NCBI GenBank assembly: GCA_002753135.1
Contig: PDZV01000028.1
Coordinates: 1 to 49,866 of the forward strand
Source: Magnetococcales bacterium WMHbinv6
GTDB lineage: Bacteria > Pseudomonadota > Magnetococcia > Magnetococcales > Magnetaquicoccaceae
DNA length: 49,866 nucleotides
Direction: 5' to 3'
Below are positions 15,852 to 24,289 of the stretch, in pieces. Position numbers and translations under genes: made by a program. Position 1 is the first letter of the stretch. Every line of letters begins with the position of its first letter. Below the pieces are notes generated by a model, which searched no databases, was not told where the DNA came from, and saw only the letters and a list, made by a program, of their open reading frames with translations.

Positions 15852-18623
15852 ATGAAGAGTAACCTGTTTTTTTCCTCTGTATGGCAGAGATTGGCAACAT
15901 CCATCAGTTTACGTATCCTGGCGGTGGTCGGCATCATCGGTATGGCGAGTCTGTCCACGTTGGGTGGTTTATTGATCCGGGCAATGGAAGACAATCTGCT
16001 GCAACAAAGCGATGAAACGATCCGCACCTTGGCAGATGTGGCCAGTGAGGGGCTACAAACCATCATGTTGGCAGGCTATTCCGACATTGCCAACCAGTAT
16101 GCACAAAACCTGAAAAAAGTGCATGAATTACAGGAGTTTCGCATTCTCAATCGCTTTGGTGTGGAGGCGTTTCAAGCGAACACCACCAACCCGTTGCCGG
16201 TCAGTGATGAGATTGCACAAGCAATCAAACAGGCTGTGGCACAAAAAAATGTGCAATCTTTACTGATACGTGATGGTGCGACAACCAATCGGCTTCTGCT
16301 GGTTCCTTTACTCAACCGTGAACCGTGTCATGCCTGTCATGGCAGTGATCATGAGGTTCGTGGTCTTTTTTTATTATCCATCTCTTTGGCCGGTGTAGAA
16401 CAACAAATCGGGCAGGCCCGCCTGGCGGCGTTGCTGGTCGTCTGTGCCGCTGTCACGCTTTTTTTACTGCTGCTGGGCTACATTTTGTCCCGATCGGTGA
16501 AACAACCTCTCCAGGCGATCAGTATGGCTATTGATGAAACGGCCAAAGGTAACCTGACCGAGAGGATTCGCCATTCCGGTAAAGATGAAATTGCCCGCAT
16601 AGCCGGCAACATCAATCGGCTTAAAGAGCAAATGATCAGTAATATCCGGATGATCAACCTACAATCCGGCAGTATTACCGCCTTCATCAAAGAGGTGTTG
16701 CAGCTGCGCAAAGCCATTGGGGATGATGCGGTTGGCATTCGCAGCATGGCCGAAAATGTGGCGGCGGAAAACCAGCAGCTTAACGAAAAAATCAGCCAGA
16801 TGCGCCTGCTGCTGCAGCAGGCTGAGGAACAAATCGCCCATTTGACTGCGGCAACCGGCGAAGTGGCGACCAGCATTCAAGGCAGTGCCAGCAACGCCGA
16901 CCGCACCAGCACCAATGTGGATACCGTTTCTGCCGCTGCTGCACAAATGATGAATAATGTCAAAGAGGTCAATATTCGTCTGACCCAAGTGGGGCATGCG
17001 GTCGTGCAGGTCTCCGAATCGGTCCAGGTGATGACCACCTCTTTTGCCGATATTCAAGGCCGTTGTCAAAAAGCCAGCGAAGCCTCCCGCGAAGCGCATC
17101 ATTACGCACAAGAAACTTTTTCTGCCGTTTCACGACTCTCCCTGTCGGCAACAGAAATCGGCAACGTGGTTGAACTGATCAATAATATTGCTGAACAAAC
17201 CAATATTTTGGCCTTGAACGCCTCCATCGAAGCTGCCGGAGCAGGTTCTTTTGGGACAGGGTTTGCGGTGGTCGCCAATGAGGTCAAGGAGTTGGCGCGG
17301 CAAACGGCAGATGCGACACAGATCATTACGGACAAAATTAAAACGATTCAGCAGGATACATCTGGCGTAACGGAAGATGTCAAAGATATTTCCAATATTA
17401 TTTTGCGCATCAACACCGAAAACGGACATATTTTGCAGGCGGTGGATGAGCAGCATCATACGGTACAGGATATTTCCTCGGCGATGGGCAATGTTTCCTC
17501 GGCCACCACGACGGTCAACAGCCATATTGATCATCTCAACAACGCCGCACGCGATGTCGCGCATGCAGCGGCACAAGCCTCACAAAGCACAACGGAAATC
17601 GCCAACAGTTCGACCAGGATTGCCGATTCTGCACAAAGGATGGCAGAACAGTCTACCCGTTCGTTGGCCTTTATTCGCGAGGTATTGACCTCTTCGCAAC
17701 ATACGGAAAAATCCTCGGCGATTGTGCGCAGCTGCATTCAGGAGACTTTGTCCGTGGTGGGCAAGTTGCAAGGAACCGTCAACCATTTTCGTGCCTTGGG
17801 CGATGTGGCCAGCAATATCAGCGATGCACTCTCTGCCGCCCAATCGACATTGGATATCGGGACAGAACGGTTTGATGTGCGTGCGGTCAAGGAATCTTTA
17901 CTGCACCTGCTGGGTCGTCTGGAGCGGTCGATTTACGGGCATAATCCGGTCACCATGGCAGAGATCGAGCAACAGTGTCAAATCTGTCTCCTGGAACAGA
18001 ACCTGGTCAGCAGCTGCCATGCAGAGGAAGCGTACCAGAAACTGCAAAAGACCCACCAACAAATTCATCGCACCTGCCGGGAGATTGTCGCCCGCTTGGG
18101 AGAAATAAATCACGAGCAGGAGGCCATCGAAGCGGTACGCTTCTTTCAGGAGTTGGTCAATACTCTCTTTGAACAACTGGATTTGCTCTATTTGGGACAG
18201 ACAGCTGCTGAACAAAGCACCCTGCTGATCAGCTGGCATCCGGAACTGAGTGTTGCTGTGCCACAACTGGATAACGATCATCAGCGTTTGATCGACATGA
18301 TCAATGCGTTGTACAGCGCCCTCAAACATAATCAGGGACAGGCTGTGCTGACCACCATCATCGAGAGTCTGATCGATTACAGCAAAACCCATTTTGCCCG
18401 AGAAGAACAGCATATGACCCGTATTGGCTATCCGGAACTGGCGGCACATCGGCAAGAACATCAGGCGTTTATTGAACGGGTCATGCAGTTCATGCACAAA
18501 CAGCAGGAAGATCCGTTTGCGCTCTCCAGTGCCATGCTGCACTATCTGCGCAAATGGTTGTTGCAGCACATTCAAGGATCGGACAAAGCCTATTGCCGGT
18601 TTCAGGCGACAGGCAAGGGATAG
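15852..18623 (+). CDS. Methyl-accepting chemotaxis protein with heme c, CZB-like and hemerythrin domains
   Basis: The 923-residue protein has membrane helix 1 (~19-42), a periplasmic sensor with one heme c site (PCHACHGSDH, Cys159-Cys162-His163), helix 2 (~193-213), and HAMP (~213-265). Next is a long signalling coiled coil whose tip reads IAEQTNILALNASIEAAGAGSFGTGFAVVANEV (~445-478). After it a CZB-like zinc-binding module carries His685, Cys709, His735 and His739. A C-terminal hemerythrin domain (~791-917) shows DNDHQRL, THFAREEQHM, HRQEHQAF and LLQHIQGSDKAY, a complete di-iron ligand set. It should report redox state or oxygen to the chemotaxis kinase. ATG 15852 has GGAAGAG 5 bp upstream; ATG 15789 is an alternative. 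Its stop codon directly abuts the stop of the convergent next gene. Confidence 0.93.
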   Translation: MKSNLFFSSVWQRLATSISLRILAVVGIIGMASLSTLGGLLIRAMEDNLLQQSDETIRTLADVASEGLQTIMLAGYSDIANQYAQNLKKVHELQEFRILNRFGVEAFQANTTNPLPVSDEIAQAIKQAVAQKNVQSLLIRDGATTNRLLLVPLLNREPCHACHGSDHEVRGLFLLSISLAGVEQQIGQARLAALLVVCAAVTLFLLLLGYILSRSVKQPLQAISMAIDETAKGNLTERIRHSGKDEIARIAGNINRLKEQMISNIRMINLQSGSITAFIKEVLQLRKAIGDDAVGIRSMAENVAAENQQLNEKISQMRLLLQQAEEQIAHLTAATGEVATSIQGSASNADRTSTNVDTVSAAAAQMMNNVKEVNIRLTQVGHAVVQVSESVQVMTTSFADIQGRCQKASEASREAHHYAQETFSAVSRLSLSATEIGNVVELINNIAEQTNILALNASIEAAGAGSFGTGFAVVANEVKELARQTADATQIITDKIKTIQQDTSGVTEDVKDISNIILRINTENGHILQAVDEQHHTVQDISSAMGNVSSATTTVNSHIDHLNNAARDVAHAAAQASQSTTEIANSSTRIADSAQRMAEQSTRSLAFIREVLTSSQHTEKSSAIVRSCIQETLSVVGKLQGTVNHFRALGDVASNISDALSAAQSTLDIGTERFDVRAVKESLLHLLGRLERSIYGHNPVTMAEIEQQCQICLLEQNLVSSCHAEEAYQKLQKTHQQIHRTCREIVARLGEINHEQEAIEAVRFFQELVNTLFEQLDLLYLGQTAAEQSTLLISWHPELSVAVPQLDNDHQRLIDMINALYSALKHNQGQAVLTTIIESLIDYSKTHFAREEQHMTRIGYPELAAHRQEHQAFIERVMQFMHKQQEDPFALSSAMLHYLRKWLLQHIQGSDKAYCRFQATGKG

Positions 18624-21191
18624 TTATCCCTGTTGCCAAATACGCCACAAATGGCTTTCCAGATCCGCCGTATAGCCTACGGCATCGCACAAAGGCGAGC
18701 GCTGCATCTGGGCCCGCAGTCCGGCGCGCAAGCTGGCAAGGGTGGAGAGATTGGCTGCCAGTTGTTGGGCAATCTGTACATACTCTTCCTGGGTATTGGC
18801 AATCCATTGCGGATAACCCAGGGTGGTCAGCAAACTGCAGCCCATGCGGCTCATGAACCCTGCACCGGCCAGGGTAACCAGCGGCACACCCATCCAGAGG
18901 GTGTCACAACTGGTTGTGCCGCCATTGAAGGGGATGGGATCCAGGGCAATATCCACCTCACCATATTCGGCCAGATAGCGTTCTGCCGGGGAGGCCGGGC
19001 GCAGATGGATCCGTTCTTCACGAATGCCATGTTCGGCAAAGCGCTGCCGCACCTGTTGACAGGTTCCCGCGTCTCCGAGACTGGAGGCTTTCAGCAACAA
19101 GCGGGACTCGGCAACGGCATGCAGCAGTTTTGCCCACAGAGCGACACAACTCGGCGAAAGTTTGGGCAGATTGTTAAAGCTGCCAAAGGTGATCTGTCCG
19201 TGGCGCAGCGCCGGCAATGGGGCCACATCCGGTGCCGACTGACGCTGGTAACAGAGAAAACTTGCCCGCAGGCGAATGATCTGTTCGCTGTAGAGATGGC
19301 TTTCCTGAACAGGAATCACATAGCGATCGGCCAAAAGGTAATCGATTGTGTCCAGCCCGGTACTAAAAGGATAGCCCAGAAAAGTAGCTTGTACCGGGGC
19401 AGGGCGGCAGGCCAACAGATCCATGCGTCCCCCCGCCGTATAACCGGCCAGATCGATCAAAATATCAATCTCATCCTGCCGAATTTGCTCTGCCATGCTC
19501 TCCCGTTTGCACCCCTCCCAATCGCGCCAGCGATGGGCATAACCCTGCAGGCGTTGTGTGGTCTCATCAGCCGCATGGGGCAAGGCATAACAGGTGACAT
19601 AAAAACGATCGGCATCATGGTGTTGCAGGATGGGTTCCATGAACAAGCCGACGGGATGGCTGCGAAAATCGGGCGACAGATAACCGATGTGACAGCGCTG
19701 ACGCCGGGAAGAGCGCACCCTGCTTGCAGACAGTGGTGTCACCTGCTGCCGCACCTGCAAGGCCAGTTGTTGATGGAGCTGGCTTTGTTGCTGGCTATCC
19801 AGGCTGTCCCGATAGAGGGAAGAGAAGAGGGTATTGCCGATGGCCACTAAGCTGTCCGGCTTTTTTTGCCGCGCTCTGGCCAACAGCTGTTGGCCCTCTT
19901 CGATGCGGGCCTGCTGCACCAAAGCGAATGCCTGCATGCCCAGCAAATCCACATGGTCCGGATAACGGCGCAACAGCGGCTCCATCTGCTGCATGGCCTC
20001 ACTGATCAGCCCCAGATCGATCAACGTACAGGCCAGACTGGCCATCGTATCCGGATCATCCGGTTGCAGGCGGGCCGCCTGACGCAAATAGGCCAACCCC
20101 TCTTCATGGCGTTTTTTGATCCGACACAAGGTACCCAGATTGGCCAAGGCAACCACATGTTGTGGATCAATGGCCAGGCAACGACGCCATGCGGCCTCTG
20201 CAGCCACATTGTTGCCCAGCGCCCGCAAAACGACACCCATGGCATTGGCGGTGGTGGCCGAACCGGGTTGCAGGGTTTCCAGGCGCTGGTAGATGGCCAG
20301 GGCAGCCTCCGGCTCCTCCTGCTGAAAATAGCAATCACCTTGCAAGCGCAGCAGTTCGACATGATCGGGCCACAGGGTCAGCGCCTCTTGCAACAGTAGC
20401 TGGCTCTCTTCTGTCCGCTTTTGCGATTGACAAAGGCGAATCAGATTCAACCATGCCGTGTCCAGATCCCGCCGTTGTTGCAACGCCTGGCGATAACAGG
20501 GTTCCGCCGCCGCAGCATCCTGCTGGCGTTGATAGAGGTTGCCCAGATTGATCCAGGCTTCGGCAGGTTCGGCCAGCCAGTGGACGGCCTGTTGATAGTG
20601 CTGAATGGCCTCCTCAGTTTGACCGGCATCGGCCAGTGCATTGGCCAGGTTGTAGGCGCTTTCGCCGCGCTGTTGCGTGTTGGTTTCCGCTTGGGCCAAA
20701 GCCTGCCGATGGTGTTGAATGGCCAGCGCAAAACGCCCCATCTGCCGGTAGAGGTTGCCCAAATTGCGGTGGGCCAACGGCAGACGTGGCTGCAGCGCCA
20801 AAGCGGTTTGATAATGGCCGATGGCCTGTTCATGTTGTCCCAGATCACGCAACAGATTGGCCAGATTATAATGGGCCGGAAAGAGAGAGGGCTGACGTTC
20901 TATGGCGCTCTGAAAACTGGTGACCGCTGCGGACAACAGCCCCATTTTTTGCTGCAGATTGCCGTAATTGAACCACACTTCGCCAGGAACCTGGCCTGTT
21001 TGCAACCGTTTTTGATAAAGGGCCAGCGCCGTATCATAATTGTGCAGGCGGGCATGCAGAGAGGCCAGATTGGTCAAAGCAACGGCATGCTGCTCATCCT
21101 GCTGCAACAGTTGGTGATAAAGGGATAGCGCCTCCTCCAACCTTCCCTGCTGGTGGGCCAGCAGGGCTTGTTCGAGCAGTGGAACAGACAC
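18624..21191 (-). CDS. TPR protein with GT41 (O-GlcNAc transferase/SPINDLY-like) catalytic domain
   Basis: The 855-residue protein has about twelve TPR units in residues ~1-460 (AHYNLANLLRDLGQ, AHRNLGNLYRQMG and so on) and a GT41 domain in ~490-855. Family motifs are visible: IGYLSPDFRSHPVG with the active-site His, HLYSEQIIRLR, ITFGSFNNLPKLSP with the UDP-binding Lys, and DPIPFNGGTTSCDTLWMGVP. Such enzymes glycosylate Ser/Thr of proteins in the cytosol, using UDP-GlcNAc or another nucleotide sugar; the substrate here is unknown. GTG 21191 is the start, and its G is the last base of the mlaC stop codon (TAGTG), so it is translationally tied to the mla operon. The DUF-type OGT C-terminus looks intact. 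Confidence 0.9.
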   Translation of the reverse strand: MSVPLLEQALLAHQQGRLEEALSLYHQLLQQDEQHAVALTNLASLHARLHNYDTALALYQKRLQTGQVPGEVWFNYGNLQQKMGLLSAAVTSFQSAIERQPSLFPAHYNLANLLRDLGQHEQAIGHYQTALALQPRLPLAHRNLGNLYRQMGRFALAIQHHRQALAQAETNTQQRGESAYNLANALADAGQTEEAIQHYQQAVHWLAEPAEAWINLGNLYQRQQDAAAAEPCYRQALQQRRDLDTAWLNLIRLCQSQKRTEESQLLLQEALTLWPDHVELLRLQGDCYFQQEEPEAALAIYQRLETLQPGSATTANAMGVVLRALGNNVAAEAAWRRCLAIDPQHVVALANLGTLCRIKKRHEEGLAYLRQAARLQPDDPDTMASLACTLIDLGLISEAMQQMEPLLRRYPDHVDLLGMQAFALVQQARIEEGQQLLARARQKKPDSLVAIGNTLFSSLYRDSLDSQQQSQLHQQLALQVRQQVTPLSASRVRSSRRQRCHIGYLSPDFRSHPVGLFMEPILQHHDADRFYVTCYALPHAADETTQRLQGYAHRWRDWEGCKRESMAEQIRQDEIDILIDLAGYTAGGRMDLLACRPAPVQATFLGYPFSTGLDTIDYLLADRYVIPVQESHLYSEQIIRLRASFLCYQRQSAPDVAPLPALRHGQITFGSFNNLPKLSPSCVALWAKLLHAVAESRLLLKASSLGDAGTCQQVRQRFAEHGIREERIHLRPASPAERYLAEYGEVDIALDPIPFNGGTTSCDTLWMGVPLVTLAGAGFMSRMGCSLLTTLGYPQWIANTQEEYVQIAQQLAANLSTLASLRAGLRAQMQRSPLCDAVGYTADLESHLWRIWQQG

Positions 21192-21832
21192 TATTTTTCG
21201 CTTTTATTGACCGATTGTTCCAAGGCATGCAACATGGCATCGATACCTTCTGCATCGTCCCGTTGCAGCAGTTGTTTGAATTGGGCCCGATAGTTGGCAA
21301 CCACGCTGACCCCTTCGATGGTCACATCGTTGACTTTCCAGGTTTGTCCCTGTTTTGCCAACAGATAGGAAACTTTGAATTCTGTTCCCTTGCTGACCAC
21401 CACGCTGTCGACACGGCTCAAGGTGCTGGTTTGCACGACCTCTTTGGTGAAACGGACCTCTTCACTCTTGTAGCGCTCAATGCTGTTCATATAGGTATTT
21501 TCCAGCAGGCGTTCAAAGAGTTGGATAAAGCGGCTTTTTTGCGCCTCGGAGAATTTATGCCATTTCAAACCGACGGCACCCTGGGACATGGCATTGAAGT
21601 CGAACTCTTCAAAGACGATGGCCCGCAATTTTTCCCGGCGTTCCGGTTGTTTTTCCGGTGTGCTTAAGCTGACATCACGCAAGATGGTAAGAACTTTTTG
21701 CACCACCCGGTTCATATGTGTGATGGTTGGACTCTCTTCGGCCTGTGCGGCAGGAGGAGCGCTCAACAGGGCAAGCAGCAGCAACAGCCAACCGGCTTGA
21801 CGCAATGAGATGGAAAACGGGGAGTTAAGCAT
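21191..21832 (-). CDS. mlaC: Periplasmic phospholipid-binding protein MlaC
   Basis: MlaC carries phospholipid across the periplasm between the outer-membrane MlaA complex and the inner-membrane MlaFED transporter. The 213-residue product has a signal peptide (~1-31, ending AAQA|EES) and the family's features: LRAIVFEEFDFNAMSQGAVG, FSEAQKSRFIQLFERLLENTY and QTWKVNDVTIEGVSVVANYRAQF near the end. The length is normal. It lies 20 bp after mlaD, and its stop overlaps the GTG of the GT41 gene by one base. Confidence 0.93.
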   Translation of the reverse strand: MLNSPFSISLRQAGWLLLLLALLSAPPAAQAEESPTITHMNRVVQKVLTILRDVSLSTPEKQPERREKLRAIVFEEFDFNAMSQGAVGLKWHKFSEAQKSRFIQLFERLLENTYMNSIERYKSEEVRFTKEVVQTSTLSRVDSVVVSKGTEFKVSYLLAKQGQTWKVNDVTIEGVSVVANYRAQFKQLLQRDDAEGIDAMLHALEQSVNKSEK

Positions 21833-21852
21833 GGGCGCTTCCTTGTGGTACG

Positions 21853-22302
21853 TTATTTGACAGAGCCATGGATGAACTGGCTGATCAACTCTTCAAAGTT
21901 GATGGCCGGTTCGGTACGGACGATGGTTTCATCGGCTTTCAGGAGATTTTTGGAACCACCCGGACTGATCACCACATAACGATCACCGATCAACCCTTTG
22001 GTACGCACCGAGGCGATGGCATCATCCTGAATCGGAATATGGGGCTTGATTTTCATCCGCACCCGTGCCTCGTAATCGGTGGTATTGAGGGTAATGGCAT
22101 CGACCCGGCCCACTTCCACCCCGGCAATTTCCACGGAGGCACCGCTTTTCAATCCGGCGATGGAGGAAAAATTGGCATAGATCGGCAGATGATCACCCCC
22201 CACCAGTTCCATACGGGCCAGTCTGACCGAGAGCCAGGCCATCGCCAGCATTCCGGCCAGCACGAACAGGCCGACCATCATTTCCAATTTAACGCTTTTC
22301 AT
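21853..22302 (-). CDS. mlaD: MCE-domain protein MlaD
   Basis: MlaD forms the hexameric lipid-binding ring on the inner-membrane transporter. The 149-residue protein has one N-terminal membrane helix (~8-27, MMVGLFVLAGMLAMAWLSV) and a single MCE domain (~35-115) with IAGLKSGASVEIAGVEVGRV and the GLIGDRYVVISPGG motif. Length and architecture fit MlaD, not the multi-MCE proteins PqiB or YebT. It lies 24 bp after mlaF, with a CAAGGAGAGGAG ribosome site before its ATG. Confidence 0.94.
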   Translation of the reverse strand: MKSVKLEMMVGLFVLAGMLAMAWLSVRLARMELVGGDHLPIYANFSSIAGLKSGASVEIAGVEVGRVDAITLNTTDYEARVRMKIKPHIPIQDDAIASVRTKGLIGDRYVVISPGGSKNLLKADETIVRTEPAINFEELISQFIHGSVK

Positions 22303-22326
22303 CTCCTCTCCTTGCAGCGATTTGTT

Positions 22327-23349
22327 TCAGATCACCTGAATGGGCCCATCCAGGGCACCGCTGATGAACTGTTTGATGGTGGGATCCGTCGAATGGCGAA
22401 TATCCAGCGAAGGCCCTGACGCCAACACCCGTCCGCGGTGCAAGACCACCACATGATGGCACCAGTCAAAGATGGCAGGCACGGCATGACTGATGCAGAC
22501 GATGGTATAGCGGGTGCGCATATAGGTATCGCAAATCAGATAATGGATGGCATTTTCGATAATCGGATCCAGACCGGCAGTGGGTTCATCGAGCAGGATG
22601 ATTTCCGGTTGTGTGACCAGGGCACGGGCCAGAGCCGCCCGTTTTTTCATGCCGCCGCTCAATTCGTCGGGAAATTTATGTCCCATGCCGGCCAGATTGA
22701 CCTCCTGCAGGCAGGTTTCCACCCGTTGCAAAATTTCCTGTTCGGACAGACGGGTTTTTTCCCGCAGCGGAAAGGCCACGTTATCGGTGACATTAAGGGA
22801 ATCAAACAGGGCACCTTCCTGAAAAAGCATACTGAAACGGCGGCGCACCTCGTTGAGTTGCCGTCCGGAAAGTTTGCTGACCGGCTGATCCCCTACCCAG
22901 ACTTCTCCCTGGTCTGGTTTCATCAGACCGACCATATGTTTCAGGGTGACACTTTTGCCGCCACCGCTGATACCGATGATGGCGGTAATTTTATTGGCGG
23001 GAATTTCCAGGTTGAGGTTATCCAACACCTTGCGCCCGTCCAGCGTTTTTTCCACATGGTTGAAGCGGATGATGGTTGACGCTTGCCGATCCAGTTGATA
23101 GGCGATGCGTTCGCGGGTCAGTTGATGAAACAGACATTCCAACAGGGCCGGATGGGAGATATAACCCATTTCGATCAATTTTTTGCCGATCAACGCCTCT
23201 TTGTTGACGCTGGTACCGCTCTGCTGGGCCAGGGCCTCCTGCAACTGTTGCGGCGTGATACATTGATTGCGCACCAACCGTTCACCGATGGGCAGTGGCA
23301 TGGCCTCTTCCTGAATGGTGCTTGCTTGCAAAGCAGAGGGCTGGGACAT
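22327..23349 (-). CDS. mlaF: ABC transporter ATPase MlaF with MshEN-like N-terminal extension
   Basis: The 340-residue protein has an ABC domain at ~93-335: Walker A GISGGGKS (126-133), signature LSGGMKKRAALARAL, Walker B IILLDEPTAGLDP and switch His in CISHAVP. This is the MlaF ATPase that powers MlaE lipid transport. Residues ~17-80 are extra: IGERLVRNQCITPQQLQEALAQQ and IGKKLIEMGYISHPALLECLFHQ form a two-part repeat like the MshEN/GspE N-terminal domain, which in other proteins binds cyclic di-GMP. The leading Arg of that motif is missing in both halves, so binding is uncertain. Typical MlaF is about 270 residues. ATG 23349 lies 13 bp after the mlaE stop; an upstream start at 23394 would overlap mlaE. 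Confidence 0.92.
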   Translation of the reverse strand: MSQPSALQASTIQEEAMPLPIGERLVRNQCITPQQLQEALAQQSGTSVNKEALIGKKLIEMGYISHPALLECLFHQLTRERIAYQLDRQASTIIRFNHVEKTLDGRKVLDNLNLEIPANKITAIIGISGGGKSVTLKHMVGLMKPDQGEVWVGDQPVSKLSGRQLNEVRRRFSMLFQEGALFDSLNVTDNVAFPLREKTRLSEQEILQRVETCLQEVNLAGMGHKFPDELSGGMKKRAALARALVTQPEIILLDEPTAGLDPIIENAIHYLICDTYMRTRYTIVCISHAVPAIFDWCHHVVVLHRGRVLASGPSLDIRHSTDPTIKQFISGALDGPIQVI

Positions 23350-23362
23350 GGCAAAGCGCTCG

Positions 23363-24133
23363 TTACAACAGGACAGAGGTGATAAAATAATCACAGACCA
23401 AAATCAGCACCGAACTGAGTACCACAGCAGAGGTGGTGGCCTGGCTGACCCCTTCGGCACCCCGTTTGGCATGATAGCCTTTAAAGGTACAGATCCAGGT
23501 CACAATCAAGCCAAAGCTGACGGCTTTGATCAAGCCGGTGGTAATATCGCGCATCACCACAGCCGATTCGATCCCGGAAAAATAGACGCCGCTGCTCATT
23601 TCCAGCAGCTGCACGGCAATCAGATAGCCCCCCAGGATGCCAATCACGTCAAAGATGACGGTCAGAATCGGCAGCGAGATCAAACCGGCCAGAATGCGGG
23701 GCACGACCAGATATTGCAGGGAGGAGATACCCATCACCTCCAGGGCGTCCACCTGTTCGCGAATGCGCATGATGCCCAATTCGGCAGCCAGGGCCGAACC
23801 GGCACGTCCGGTCACCATCAAACCGGAAAGAACCGGTCCCAATTCCCGGATAATGGAAAGGGCGACCGCCGGACCAAGCATACCTTCGGCCCCAAAGCGG
23901 GTCAGGGTATAATAGCCTTGCAGCGCCAGCACCATGCCGGCAAAAATCGCCGTCAGGACAATGACAAACAGGGAACGAATACCAATAAAATGAATTTGTT
24001 TCAACAAGTTATGGATCCGGTACGGCGGGCGTACCGCCAGGGCGATTACCGTAAAGAGAAACAGGAACATACGCCCTGTTTCCAAAACGAATTCAATCGT
24101 ATAACGCCCGATATGCTGGATCAGGGGAATCAT
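23363..24133 (-). CDS. mlaE: Lipid-asymmetry ABC transporter permease MlaE
   Basis: MlaE is the inner-membrane permease of the Mla phospholipid transporter. The 256-residue product has the usual amphipathic N-terminal helix, about five membrane segments and the family block ELGPVLSGLMVTGRAGSALAAELGIMRIREQVDALEVMG (~95-133). Also present are LVVPRILAGLISLPIL and GFGLIVTWICTFKG-like residues (SFGLIVTWICTFKGYHA). It is the first gene of mlaE-mlaF-mlaD-mlaC-GT41 on the minus strand and is divergent from mlaA. No mlaB (STAS) gene is present in the cluster. Confidence 0.94.
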   Translation of the reverse strand: MIPLIQHIGRYTIEFVLETGRMFLFLFTVIALAVRPPYRIHNLLKQIHFIGIRSLFVIVLTAIFAGMVLALQGYYTLTRFGAEGMLGPAVALSIIRELGPVLSGLMVTGRAGSALAAELGIMRIREQVDALEVMGISSLQYLVVPRILAGLISLPILTVIFDVIGILGGYLIAVQLLEMSSGVYFSGIESAVVMRDITTGLIKAVSFGLIVTWICTFKGYHAKRGAEGVSQATTSAVVLSSVLILVCDYFITSVLL

Positions 24134-24195
24134 CGCAACACGCGCACAACCGTTATGGGGTAAAATGGCATTTGCCAGACAACCGAATCCTTTGG

Positions 24196-24224
24196 TTGCA
24201 AAGCGGCAAATTGTCGCGCATTAT
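24196..24224 (+). promoter_or_regulatory. Predicted promoter of mlaA
   Basis: TTGCAA (24196-24201) and CATTAT (24219-24224) are 17 bp apart in the mlaE-mlaA divergent region, about 66 bp before the mlaA start. The mlaE promoter must lie in the same 156-bp space on the other strand but is less clear. Confidence 0.42.
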
Positions 24225-24289
24225 GGATGGAGTTGGCAAGGAAATTAAAGCAAGCCAAGCCTCTTTTTTCTCTCGAGTACAGCGAGCCA

